From Clostridia bacterium (lineage in GTDB: Bacteria > Bacillota > Clostridia > Christensenellales > Aristaeellaceae): DNA of 64,000 bases. A program made the translations under genes and the position numbers. This document shows, piece by piece, positions 26,152 to 34,470 of the stretch. How positions within the stretch are numbered: the stretch's first letter is position 1; the number at the start of each line of letters is the position of its first letter. The stretch spans positions 1 through 64,000 of the forward strand of contig JAGBBA010000042.1 in the NCBI GenBank assembly GCA_017938695.1, read 5' to 3'. The notes below the pieces were generated by a model, which saw nothing but the letters and a program-made list of their open reading frames with translations, ran no database searches and was not told the DNA's origin.

Positions 26152-26853
26152 TCAGCGGAAATAGTCCAGTTTCTTTTCCAGCTTGCCCAGCAGCCAGGAG
26201 AGCACGCCGTTCCACACCAGGTAATACACGCCGGTAAAGAACAGCGGCCAGATGGCACCGGAAATGCCCTGGCTGCCCTTCATGAAGGCCTGACCAGCCC
26301 AGATGATCTCCTGTAGGGAGATGATGCGCGCCAGGGAGGTATCCTTCACCAGGGTGATGATCTCGTTGGAGATGGGGGGCACGATGCGCTTGATCATCTG
26401 CATCAGCTTCACCCGGAAGAAGATCTGCCCGGGGGTCATGCCCAGCACCAGACCGGCTTCCTCCTGGCCTACCGGGATGCCCTGGATGCCGCCGCGGTAG
26501 ATCTCGGAGAAATAGCAGGCATAGTTGATGATAAAGGCGATGGACGCCGCAAGGAAGCGGCCTGATTCGCCGCTGCCCCAGATGTTGTTTTTCAGCACAA
26601 GCCCGGGGAAGTAGAAGAAGATCAGCAGCTGGATCATCAGTGGTGTGCCGCGGATGATGCCCACAAACATACGGGTGAGCCATTTCAGGGGCTTGAAGCG
26701 GCTCATGGAGCCAAAGGAGATCACCAATCCCAGGGGCAGTGCGCCAGCCAGGGTGACAAAGAACAGGCGCAGCGTTTGTCCGAAGCCCTCGTTGAGGGAG
26801 CGGAACACGATGGGCATCTGTTCCACGATTTGGTTGAATAAAGGCATAAGCAT
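26152..26853 (-). CDS. Polar amino acid ABC transporter permease
   Basis: 233-residue HisM/GlnP-type permease with about five transmembrane helices. The start could be 26853 or 26847 (ML then MP); neither has a strong ribosome site, the nearest purine run being GAAGAAAG. The membrane-domain opening GFGQTLRLFFVTLAGALPLG and the cytoplasmic loop EEAGLVLGMTPGQIFFRVKL (residues ~135-155) are typical of the family. It probably forms a homodimer because only one permease gene is present. A 10-bp hairpin lies between it and the binding-protein gene. Confidence 0.93.
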   Translation of the reverse strand: MLMPLFNQIVEQMPIVFRSLNEGFGQTLRLFFVTLAGALPLGLVISFGSMSRFKPLKWLTRMFVGIIRGTPLMIQLLIFFYFPGLVLKNNIWGSGESGRFLAASIAFIINYACYFSEIYRGGIQGIPVGQEEAGLVLGMTPGQIFFRVKLMQMIKRIVPPISNEIITLVKDTSLARIISLQEIIWAGQAFMKGSQGISGAIWPLFFTGVYYLVWNGVLSWLLGKLEKKLDYFR

Positions 26854-26877
26854 CCAACTTTCTTCAAAGCGGAAAGA

Positions 26878-26903
26878 GGGGAAACCGCTGAAACGGTTTC
26901 CCC
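26878..26903 (-). terminator. Attenuating hairpin between binding protein and permease
   Basis: GGGGAAACCG (26878-26887) pairs with CGGTTTCCCC (26894-26903) across a 6-nt loop. On the minus strand only a weak pyrimidine run (CTCTTTCC) follows. Its place after the binding-protein gene fits partial termination or mRNA protection, giving excess binding protein over membrane subunits. Confidence 0.6.
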
Positions 26904-26946
26904 TTCAGTCCATTGTAACCTCAGGAGGTGTGGTCGGCACCGCAGA

Positions 26947-27723
26947 TTATTTTTGTTCGATTAGCGCGGCCTGCACCTTGTAGGTTTCGGCGATCGTCTG
27001 CAGCTGGCCATCGGCGTACATCTTCACCAGGAAGGCGTTCAGCTCGGCAGCCAGGTCGGAGCCCTTGCGGAAGCCCACGCCGTACTCTTCGCTGTTCAGG
27101 CCCACGGTGTAGGTCAGCTGGGCGTAGTTGGTGCCTTCACCCACCATGGCGGCGGCCATCAGGGCGTCGATCACAGCAGCGTCGGAGGTGCCGGCGGCCA
27201 CTTCCATCAGGGCGTCGGCCTGGGCCAGCACGGGGTTGGCGTTCAGGTTCAGGGCAGCAACCTCGGCCTCACCGGCGGAGCCAGCCTCCACGGCGAAGAC
27301 CAGGTCGGCCAGGCTTTCCACGGTCTGGTACTGGTCGGCCTTATCGGCGGGCACCACCACGACCTGGGCGTTGTTCATATAGGGGTTGGAGGTCTCCATG
27401 GCGGCCTTCACGGCATCGGTGAGGGTCATGCCGTTCCAGATGCAGTCCACAGCCTTGGCATCCAGCTCCAGGATCTTGTTGTCCCAGTCGATCTCCACAA
27501 ACTCCACCTTCACGCCCAGCTCGGCGGCGAAGGCAGCGGCCACGTCGGCGTCGAAGCCGATCCAGTTGCCGTTTTCGTCCTTGTAGTCCATGGGGGCGAA
27601 GTCGGTGATGCCCACCACCAGCACGCCCTTGTCCAGCACATACTGCTTATCGCTGGCGGTTTCAGCGGAAGCAACAGAGAAGATCATCATCATGGCCATC
27701 AAAAGAACCAGCAGCTTTTTCAT
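26947..27723 (-). CDS. Amino acid ABC transporter substrate-binding protein
   Basis: 258-residue type II binding protein. The signal peptide MKKLLVLLMAMMMIFSVASA ends in a signal peptidase I type site and has no lipobox cysteine. The mature protein shows the family motifs VLVVGITDFAPMDYKDENG near the N-terminus, GFDADVAAAFAAELG and DCIWNGMTLTDAVK. The DFAPMDY and T..R-type ligand region fits a polar amino acid. GGGGGA precedes the start. It is the first gene of the operon and is read from a clear promoter at 27789-27817. Confidence 0.93.
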   Translation of the reverse strand: MKKLLVLLMAMMMIFSVASAETASDKQYVLDKGVLVVGITDFAPMDYKDENGNWIGFDADVAAAFAAELGVKVEFVEIDWDNKILELDAKAVDCIWNGMTLTDAVKAAMETSNPYMNNAQVVVVPADKADQYQTVESLADLVFAVEAGSAGEAEVAALNLNANPVLAQADALMEVAAGTSDAAVIDALMAAAMVGEGTNYAQLTYTVGLNSEEYGVGFRKGSDLAAELNAFLVKMYADGQLQTIAETYKVQAALIEQK

Positions 27724-27788
27724 TGTAAAATCCCCCTCATAATCACTTTCTTTATTAATTCATCGCGCTAAAGCAATGAACTGATAGC

Positions 27789-27817
27789 ATCATAGCACGA
27801 TTTCCAGCCCTTGTCAA
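27789..27817 (-). promoter_or_regulatory. Promoter of the amino acid importer operon
   Basis: On the minus strand a consensus TTGACA (27812-27817) and TATGAT (27789-27794) are separated by 17 bp. The leader of about 60 nt carries a short ATTCATCGCG / TTCATTGC direct-repeat-like region but no recognised riboswitch. Confidence 0.75.
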
Positions 27818-27870
27818 CACCCCTTTTGAAAAAACTTGCAGCTTTCACGGCATTCCAGGCAATATCCGCA

Positions 27871-27899
27871 TAGACAGCGCAAGTTTTTCCGGCTATAAT
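27871..27899 (+). promoter_or_regulatory. Promoter of the GH120 gene
   Basis: TAGACA (27871-27876) and TATAAT (27894-27899) are separated by 17 bp, 57 bp upstream of the start codon. It is divergent from the amino acid importer promoter about 55 bp away. Confidence 0.7.
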
Positions 27900-27955
27900 G
27901 GAGGCAACCAAGCAGAAACCACTCTCTACAATCATATAGCAAGGAGGATCCATCC

Positions 27956-29929
27956 ATGATTTATTACGTCAATCAGTCTGCCCCCCGTGAGGGCGACGGC
28001 ACCAAGGAACGCCCCTTCCGGCATATCAGCGATGCGGCCTATCTGGCCCAGCCCGGCGACGAAGTGCTGGTGTACCCCGGCATCTACCGCGAGCAGGTCA
28101 GCCCCCGCAACGGCGGCACCGAGGATAAGCGCATCGTGTACCGCTCTGTGGAGCCCCTGGGCGCAGTGATCACCGGTGCTGAGGTCATCACCGGCTGGCA
28201 GCGGTATCAGGGCAATGTGTGGACCGTGCGCGTGGACAACGGCATTTTCGGCAGCTTCAACCCCTATGTGGTGGAGGTCTACGGCGACTGGTACTTTGCG
28301 CCCACCGTGCGCCACACCGGCTGCGTGTACATGAACGACCGCGCCCTGTACGAAGCCCTGACCATGGAAGAGCTGATGGCAGGCGAGGTGTACAAGCCCT
28401 CCTGGGAGCCGGAGTATTCCATCTACAAGTGGTTCTCCGTGCAGGAAGGCAACGAAACTGTGCTCTATGCCAACTTCCAGGACAAGGACCCCAACCAGGA
28501 GAAGATCGAGATCAACGTCCGCCGCCGCTGCTTCTTCCCGGATGAAACCGGCCGCGGCTACATCACCTTCTCCGGCTTCAAGGTGGAGAAGGCTGCCACC
28601 ACCTGGGCACCTCCCGCTGCCTTCCAGGACGGCATGGTGGGACCCCACTGGTCCAAGGGCTGGATCATCGAGGACTGCGACATTTCCAACAGCAAGTGCT
28701 GCGGCATCTCCCTGGGCAAGTACTATGACCCGGAGAACGACCACTACTTCACCACCCGTCACCTGAAGTCCCCCACCCAGATGGAGCGCGACGCGGTGTG
28801 CCGCGGCCAGTATCACGGCTGGCTGAAGGAGAAGGTGGGCAGCCACATCGTGCGCCGCAACCACATCCACCACTGCGAGCAGACCGGCATCGTGGGCCGC
28901 ATGGGCGCGGTGTTCTCCCTGATCGAGAACAACCACATCCACCATATCAACAACATGCAGGAGCTGGGCGGCGCGGAGATCTCCGGCATCAAGCTGCACG
29001 CTGCCATCGACGTGACCATGCGCCGCAACCACATCCACCACTGCACCATGGGCATCTGGACGGACTGGGAGCCCCAGGGCACCCGTATCACCCAGAACCT
29101 TCTGCACCACAACGAGCGTCCCGCCTTCTGCGAGTGGGCCGAGGGCGGCATGGAAAGCCAGGACATCTTCGTTGAGGTCGGCCACGGCCCCACGCTGATC
29201 GACAACAACATCCTGCTGTCTGAGGTGAACCTGCGCATCGCCACCGAGGGCGTGGCCATGGTGCATAACCTGATGACCGGCACCATGACCTTCGTGGGCG
29301 GCGGCACCGGCGACCGCTATACCCCCTATCACATCCGCCACCGCACGGAAGTGGCCGGCTTCATGACCATCCTCCACGGCGACGACCGCTTCTACAACAA
29401 CATTTTCATCCAGGAGCGTCCGGCGGACGGCCCCGTGGTGCGCGGCGGCCCCGAAGCCCACGAAAAGCTGGTGGGCACCTGGTGCTTTGACGATTATCCC
29501 ACCTACGACGAGTGGATCAGCTGGTTCGACCTGGATGTGAAGCGTCCCAACATGATGAAGCTGGGCGAATACCACATGAAGCACCTGCCCGTGTGGTGCA
29601 AGGACAATGTGTACCTCAACGGTGCCAAGGCCTGCAAGAACGAAAAAACCAAGCTGGAAAACAATACCGACAAGGCCTATGTGGAGCTGGTGGAGAAGGA
29701 CGGCCATTACACCCTGAAGACCAATGTGTACGACATCATTGGCGACTTCCGCGGCGGCATGATCAACAGCGACATCCTGGGCTGCGCCTTTGAGCCCGAG
29801 CAGCGTTTTGAAAACAACGATGGCTCTGCCATCACCTTCGACCGCGACTACTACGGCAATCACCGCGGCCTGGGCGTGCTGCCCGGCCCCTTCGCCTCGG
29901 AGGAAGCGCTGGAAGAGAATCTTTGGTAA
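27956..29929 (+). CDS. Beta-xylosidase, GH120 (right-handed beta-helix)
   Basis: 657-residue cytoplasmic enzyme with no signal peptide; CAAGGAGG precedes the start. The protein matches in memory the GH120 beta-xylosidase XylC of Thermoanaerobacterium along most of its length: GFGSFNPY-like opening, NFQDKDPNQEKIEINVRR, SKGWIIEDCDI, EKVGSHIVRRNHIHHC and EISGIKLHAAIDV. The repeated NHIHH turns (around residues 301, 325 and 358) are coils of the parallel beta-helix. The catalytic pair expected from the characterised enzyme is present: nucleophile D370 in IWTDWEPQGT and acid/base E407 in IFVEVGHGP. It would release xylose from imported xylooligosaccharides. It stands alone with its own promoter. 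Confidence 0.88.
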   Translation: MIYYVNQSAPREGDGTKERPFRHISDAAYLAQPGDEVLVYPGIYREQVSPRNGGTEDKRIVYRSVEPLGAVITGAEVITGWQRYQGNVWTVRVDNGIFGSFNPYVVEVYGDWYFAPTVRHTGCVYMNDRALYEALTMEELMAGEVYKPSWEPEYSIYKWFSVQEGNETVLYANFQDKDPNQEKIEINVRRRCFFPDETGRGYITFSGFKVEKAATTWAPPAAFQDGMVGPHWSKGWIIEDCDISNSKCCGISLGKYYDPENDHYFTTRHLKSPTQMERDAVCRGQYHGWLKEKVGSHIVRRNHIHHCEQTGIVGRMGAVFSLIENNHIHHINNMQELGGAEISGIKLHAAIDVTMRRNHIHHCTMGIWTDWEPQGTRITQNLLHHNERPAFCEWAEGGMESQDIFVEVGHGPTLIDNNILLSEVNLRIATEGVAMVHNLMTGTMTFVGGGTGDRYTPYHIRHRTEVAGFMTILHGDDRFYNNIFIQERPADGPVVRGGPEAHEKLVGTWCFDDYPTYDEWISWFDLDVKRPNMMKLGEYHMKHLPVWCKDNVYLNGAKACKNEKTKLENNTDKAYVELVEKDGHYTLKTNVYDIIGDFRGGMINSDILGCAFEPEQRFENNDGSAITFDRDYYGNHRGLGVLPGPFASEEALEENLW

Positions 29930-30008
29930 GCGGAACCAGTTGGCCCAGGCTCATCGCGGCGACCGTGAATATTGGACCGGCATGCGCGTTTGACGAAGGA
30001 GAATGGAA

Positions 30009-30425
30009 ATGAAAAAAGCCCTGTTTATCCTGTTGCAGTGTACATGGGGAATCATCCCTACGCTTGCCGGCTTGATCTTCTTTATCAAATTGCGCAAGCT
30101 TCCGCACCGCATCTATCGCGGATGTATTGACACCCGATGGAACATACGCAGTGGCTTGAGCCTGGGCCTGTTTATCTTTACGCCTAATGACGACATTAAA
30201 GACGCAGAGAAAATCAGAGTACATGAATTTGGCCACTGTATTCAGTCCATTGTTTTAGGCCCGGCGTTTGTAGTGTTCGGCATTGTTTCCCTTGTATGGG
30301 GCAGACACCCTTACTATGCCAGGCTCCGCAAAGAAAAGAAGCTCCCGTATACATACTGCTTTGTGGAAAGCTGGGCAAGCAAATGGGGAGAACTGGTGAC
30401 CGGCAAAGAGGCAATCTGGGATTAA
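30009..30425 (+). CDS. Small membrane protein with HEFGH metalloprotease-like motif
   Basis: 138-residue protein with a transmembrane helix at residues ~5-25 and another at ~85-105. The ATG at 30009 is preferred over 30003 because AAGGAG ends directly before 30003. Between the helices lies VHEFGHCIQS, an HExxH-like zinc motif in which the second position pair is EF and the second His is kept (HEFGH). A short acidic/aromatic tail SWASKWGELVTGKEAIWD follows. I recall similar small proteins in Firmicutes genomes with a W(A)N/KxGE C-terminus but no assigned function. Whether it is a protease is not shown; a third zinc ligand is not obvious. GC content is below that of the neighbouring enzymes. 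Confidence 0.75.
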   Translation: MKKALFILLQCTWGIIPTLAGLIFFIKLRKLPHRIYRGCIDTRWNIRSGLSLGLFIFTPNDDIKDAEKIRVHEFGHCIQSIVLGPAFVVFGIVSLVWGRHPYYARLRKEKKLPYTYCFVESWASKWGELVTGKEAIWD

Positions 30426-30481
30426 GCCAATGCTGTTCTGCCGATGAACCAGGATGAGAAATCTTTGGTAAGACAAATAGA

Positions 30482-30511
30482 AAGAGCGGCGGCCTGATGG
30501 CCGCCGCTCTT
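30482..30511. terminator. Bidirectional terminator
   Basis: AAGAGCGGCGGCC (30482-30494) pairs with GGCCGCCGCTCTT (30499-30511) with a 4-nt loop. It lies between the convergent genes ending at 30425 and 30543, so it can serve both. Confidence 0.85.
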
Positions 30512-30542
30512 GGTATGTAAGCAAGTCTTTGGGTAGTGCCGC

Positions 30543-32885
30543 TTAGTCCAAACGGAGAATCACTTCCAGCAGCCGCTTCACGCTGGTGCGGACGCAGCTT
30601 TCGTCCAGCTTGCCCTCGCGGATCATCTGCAGGGTGTGCTCGGGGTTGCCGCGGGCCATCTTGATGTCGTTGCCGGCGGCGATTTCCTCGTACTGGGGGG
30701 CGTGGTTCCACCAGTCGGTGGTGACGAGGCCCTTGAAGCCCCACTCGTCGCGGAGAATGGCGGTGAGCAGATCATAATTGGCGGAGGTGCGCACGCCGTT
30801 GACCAGGTTGTAGGAGGACATGAGGGTCATGGGCTGGGATTCCTTCACAGCGATCTCGAAGCCCTTGATGTAGATCTCGCGCAGGGCGCGCTCGGTGAGG
30901 CGGGAGTCGCTCTCGGTGCGGTTGACCTCCTTGTTGTTACAGGCGAAGTGCTTGATGGAGGTGCCCACGCCCTGGCTTTCCACGCCGCGCACCATGGCGG
31001 CGGCCATCTTGCCGGAAATGAGGGGATCCTCGGAATAATACTCGAAGTTGCGGCCGCACAGAGGATTGCGGTGGATGTTCATGGCCGGGGCCAGCCAGAT
31101 GCCCAGGCCGTTCTCCTTCATTTCCCAGGCGGCGGCCACGCCGATGCGCTCAACGATATCCTCGTTCCAGGAACAGGCCAGCAGCGTGGCGCAGGGGAAG
31201 GCGGTGGTGGTAACGCCGCACTCCTTCTGGATGCGCACGCCTGCAGGGCCGTCGGCGGTCATCACATTGGGGATGCCGTGGCTCACCAGGTTGCCCATGC
31301 CGCAGGTGTTGGCTGCGCCGCGGTTGGGCTGGCCGCCCAGCAGGCACACCATCTGCTCCAGGGTCAGGGTGCTGATGAAATCATCCAGGGAAACCTTGCC
31401 CTCGGCCACGTCCATCAGGGAATGCTCGGCAGGGGTGGTGTCGTAACGGGCGTTGCAGGGGTTCTCGCAGGGCCAGCCCCAGGGGAAGTTTTCTTCATCC
31501 CAGGTGGGCCAGGGCAGGGCGGGCTGGTTTTCCACGGGGGCGTGGGTGCCGTCGGCCAGGAGCCGCCAGGAGAGCTGACGGGGCTGGCACCGGGGCGTAT
31601 GCTGGGCCAGGATGAGGTCGTCCTCCAGGGCGTAGACGAAGGCGGTTTGCTGGGTATCGCGCACATGGCTGCCCACATGGAAGAAGTACTCGCCCTTTTC
31701 CAGCAGCCAGGCGGAACGCTGCACCGCACCGGTATCGTCATAGCTGGCCATGCGGTACAGGGGGAAGCGGATGCTCACATCCTGGCTTTCGCCGGGCTGC
31801 AGCAGGGCGGTCTTGGCATAGCCCACCAGCACGCGGGCGGCCTTGCCCAGCTTGCCCTGGGGGGCCTGGGCATACACCTGCACCACATGCTTGCCAGCCA
31901 CGCTGCCGGTGTTGGTCACCCGGGCAGTGACGGCGATCTCGTCGCCCTCGGCATGGGCTTCGGGCTGGGTGATGGCGAAGGTGGTGTAGCTCAGGCCGTA
32001 GCCAAAGGGATAGCACACCTTCTCCGCCGCGCCGGGGATGGTTTCAAAGTAGCGGTAGCCCACGAAGATATCCTCGTTGTACTCCACATAGGCTTCGGAT
32101 GCATTGAAGGTATCGGAGGAGGGATAGGCCGCGAAGTTCACTGCGAAGGTGTCGGTCAGGTGGCCGGAGGGGCACACGTCGCCGCAGAGCATATCCGCCA
32201 TGGCCAGGCCGCCCTCGATACCGCCCTGCCAGGCCAGCAGGGCCGCCTGGATATGGCTGTTGTCCTTGAACCAGAGGGTGTCCATCATGCCGCCGGTGTT
32301 CAGCACCACAGCAATGCGGGGGAAGGCAGCCTCCACGGCCTTCACCATGGCCTCTTCCTCATGGCTGAGGTAGAAATCGCCGTCATAGGGGGTGCCGGAG
32401 CGGTCCCAGCCCTCGCCGGAGAAGCGGCACAGCACGATGATGGCGGTATCGGCAAAGGTGCGGGCCTGGGCCAGCAGGTCGCCGGGCACGGCAGCCTCCG
32501 GGCAGCGGCCGGGCTCCTGGCCCTGGGCGTACTGCTCCTGCACATAGCTGGCGTAGTAGTCGCTCAAGGGCATGAACAGCTGCACCTTGCCCTCTTCTTC
32601 CTTCATGCACATGCCCTTGAGCAGGCACCGGGAATAGGCCACGGTCACGTCGCCGGAACCGCCGCCGCCCTTAACGTAGTCCGCCTGGGCTTTGCCGAAC
32701 AGGGCGATCTTCGCGCCCTTTTGCAGGGGGAGCAGCTTATCTTCGTTCTTCAGAAGTACCATGCCCTCGCAGGCGGCCTCGCGGGCCAGGGCGATGTGCT
32801 CGGGGCAGGCGGTGACGCGGCGGCCGTCCTGGCCCAGGGGGGTCACAGGCATGTAGCGGATGCGCTGCCATTTGGTTGCGGTCAT
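30543..32885 (-). CDS. GH3 beta-glycosidase, circularly permuted domain order
   Basis: 780-residue cytoplasmic GH3. The domains are in the order sandwich (residues ~30-290, EGMVLLKNEDKLLPLQ), Fn3-like (~300-400, GKHVVQVYAQAP) and barrel last (~510-780, ADGPAGVRIQKE, CGRNFEYYSEDP, SIKHFACNNKE), with the nucleophile D724 in GLVTTDWWNH close to the C-terminus. This is the same permuted order as the second half of the 1608-residue protein at 17308. Permuted GH3 enzymes are known from rumen bacteria. GGAGGTAC precedes the start, which follows the upstream gene's stop by 15 nt, so the two form an operon. Likely a beta-glucosidase or beta-xylosidase; specificity is open. Confidence 0.92.
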   Translation of the reverse strand: MTATKWQRIRYMPVTPLGQDGRRVTACPEHIALAREAACEGMVLLKNEDKLLPLQKGAKIALFGKAQADYVKGGGGSGDVTVAYSRCLLKGMCMKEEEGKVQLFMPLSDYYASYVQEQYAQGQEPGRCPEAAVPGDLLAQARTFADTAIIVLCRFSGEGWDRSGTPYDGDFYLSHEEEAMVKAVEAAFPRIAVVLNTGGMMDTLWFKDNSHIQAALLAWQGGIEGGLAMADMLCGDVCPSGHLTDTFAVNFAAYPSSDTFNASEAYVEYNEDIFVGYRYFETIPGAAEKVCYPFGYGLSYTTFAITQPEAHAEGDEIAVTARVTNTGSVAGKHVVQVYAQAPQGKLGKAARVLVGYAKTALLQPGESQDVSIRFPLYRMASYDDTGAVQRSAWLLEKGEYFFHVGSHVRDTQQTAFVYALEDDLILAQHTPRCQPRQLSWRLLADGTHAPVENQPALPWPTWDEENFPWGWPCENPCNARYDTTPAEHSLMDVAEGKVSLDDFISTLTLEQMVCLLGGQPNRGAANTCGMGNLVSHGIPNVMTADGPAGVRIQKECGVTTTAFPCATLLACSWNEDIVERIGVAAAWEMKENGLGIWLAPAMNIHRNPLCGRNFEYYSEDPLISGKMAAAMVRGVESQGVGTSIKHFACNNKEVNRTESDSRLTERALREIYIKGFEIAVKESQPMTLMSSYNLVNGVRTSANYDLLTAILRDEWGFKGLVTTDWWNHAPQYEEIAAGNDIKMARGNPEHTLQMIREGKLDESCVRTSVKRLLEVILRLD

Positions 32886-32900
32886 GGGGAGTACCTCCTG

Positions 32901-34340
32901 TTATTCTTCAATCTTCCGTGTGGCGATCCATTCGCCGTTATAATCGGTGATGAGCCGCATGCCGCAGGGGCTGCGGTGTTTTTCGATGCCGTTGACGAAG
33001 ATCCGGGCCTCACTGCCGTCGCTTTCGATGCGGTAGAGGTATTCGCCCCACTGCTGCTCGTAGGTGTAGCGGTGGCCGCTGCCCAGGCTGAACCAGATCT
33101 GATCCCGGCAGAGCGTCACGCCCCAGATGTGGGCCATGTACTCCAGCACCGCCAGCAGCGTGGGGCCGTAGGCGTCCTGGAAGGGCTCGTCGCTGTCCGG
33201 GGGCAGGGGCTCCTTGGTGACGGGGGACACGCAGCTGGGCGCGCCGGTGAAGGGATCGAACTGCTGGGTGAAAACATAGCCGCCGTCGATCACGGCCTGC
33301 ATCAGCTTGTGGCCCAGCCGGGTTACCAGGGGCTCGTAGCCATAGCGTTCCAGGGCCAGGATCGCCCGCTGGTAGGTGAGCCCCTCGCACTGGCCGCTCC
33401 AGTTGTTTTCCGGCGCGTTGCGGAAGAGCGGGTCATTCGCCGCCACCGAGGGTAGAGGGAGTGCGGTCCAGAATTCCTCCGGGTTCAGCAGATGCCGCTG
33501 GACGAAGGCGTCCGCCATCGCCTGGGAGAAAGAGCCCCAGTACATGCAGCGCAGGCTGTTGTGGGTCAGGGTGGGCATCACCCGGCCGTGCCTGTCCTTG
33601 TCAAAACAGGCGGCCTTGTCCTCGTGCCAGAGGTGCTCCTTCAGCGCGGTGGCCACGTCATCGGCAGCCTTGCGCCAGTGATTCTCCCGGCCATCGCCCC
33701 GGATGCGGCTGATTTCACAAAGGGTATCCCTCGCCGCATAGGAAAAGGACATGATGTCCATGGAGGCCATGGGCACCACATCGGAGCCCTCGGGGGGCGT
33801 ATCGGTGGTGCAGTAGTTGGGCGCGTCGCCGTAGCGCAGGGCGTTGTCCTCGCCGGTGTCGTACACGCAGAAGGATTCCAGGCAGCCGTCGCCGTTGGAA
33901 TCCCGGGTGCGCCACAGGTAATGGTCGAAGCGTTCCAGGCAGGCGGCCAATTGATCCAGATAGGCGCGGTCCTGCCCCATCCAGTAATACATGTTCAGCG
34001 CGGGCCAGGGGAAGCAGAACCCCTGAAATTTGTTGCACTGGGGCTCCACAGTGCCGTCCTTCATGCACTCGATGGAGCCGGCGATGCGGCCGTCCGCCCG
34101 TTGGGTGCGCATGAACAGCAGCTGGTTGTTCAGCGCAGCCTCCATGTTGCGCTTGGCGTACATTTCGCCGCCCATGGGCTGGGTCTCCAGCCAGATCTTC
34201 TCATAGCCGCCGCCTTCCACCAGCACCAGGTCGGGGCCGAAATGCCGCAGATTGTTCAGGCACTTGGCGCAGGCGGTGTCGTAAAGCCTTTGCAGGGCGG
34301 GGTCATCAATGGAAAAAGAAACTTTGGTCGCGGGAAGCAT
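32901..34340 (-). CDS. MGH1/GH63-like (alpha/alpha)6 glycoside hydrolase
   Basis: 479-residue protein starting at 34340 with GGAGGA upstream; the frame extends further but only through the promoter region. It consists mainly of an (alpha/alpha)6 barrel: LDQLAACLERFDHYLWRTRD followed by NGDGCLESF, VVPMASMDIMSFSYAA, and late NNWSGQCEGLTYQRAILALE. DSNGDG and the NW(S/R)GP-like segment are typical of the mannosylglycerate hydrolase-like/GH63 group. A short beta tail ends the protein. No signal peptide. It is the first gene of a two-gene operon with the permuted GH3. The substrate is not evident; a cytoplasmic role on oligosaccharides is inferred. Confidence 0.75.
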   Translation of the reverse strand: MLPATKVSFSIDDPALQRLYDTACAKCLNNLRHFGPDLVLVEGGGYEKIWLETQPMGGEMYAKRNMEAALNNQLLFMRTQRADGRIAGSIECMKDGTVEPQCNKFQGFCFPWPALNMYYWMGQDRAYLDQLAACLERFDHYLWRTRDSNGDGCLESFCVYDTGEDNALRYGDAPNYCTTDTPPEGSDVVPMASMDIMSFSYAARDTLCEISRIRGDGRENHWRKAADDVATALKEHLWHEDKAACFDKDRHGRVMPTLTHNSLRCMYWGSFSQAMADAFVQRHLLNPEEFWTALPLPSVAANDPLFRNAPENNWSGQCEGLTYQRAILALERYGYEPLVTRLGHKLMQAVIDGGYVFTQQFDPFTGAPSCVSPVTKEPLPPDSDEPFQDAYGPTLLAVLEYMAHIWGVTLCRDQIWFSLGSGHRYTYEQQWGEYLYRIESDGSEARIFVNGIEKHRSPCGMRLITDYNGEWIATRKIEE

Positions 34341-34371
34341 AGCGTCCTCCCTGATGCATTTGTTTTCCTGT

Positions 34372-34400
34372 ATTGTATGATAAATTCTGTTCCAAGTAAA
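34372..34400 (-). promoter_or_regulatory. Promoter of the MGH1-like/GH3 operon
   Basis: On the minus strand TTTACT (34395-34400) and TACAAT (34372-34377) are 17 bp apart, about 30 bp upstream of the start at 34340. Confidence 0.55.
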
Positions 34401-34408
34401 GAGGGAAA

Positions 34409-34438
34409 TTGGCAAAAGATGCCTGGCTGTGCTACAAT
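34409..34438 (+). promoter_or_regulatory. Promoter of the GH43-like gene
   Basis: TTGGCA (34409-34414) and TACAAT (34433-34438) are 18 bp apart, about 30 bp before the start at 34471. The two promoters of this intergenic region diverge with their -35 boxes 8 bp apart, so a single regulator could act on both. Confidence 0.65.
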
Positions 34439-34470
34439 AAAGGCAACTGATCCCAGGGAGGAAAAACAGC

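Noticed and set aside
29940..29993. Protein-like tail QLAQAHRGDREYWTGMRV between GH120 and the next gene
   Set aside because: It could be the remnant of a lost C-terminus, but 18 codons without a start or a frame link to GH120 cannot support a feature.
30636..33455. Long open frame opposite the permuted GH3 gene
   Set aside because: Antisense of a gene with intact catalytic motifs; composition of Gly, Val, Ala and His typical of shadows.
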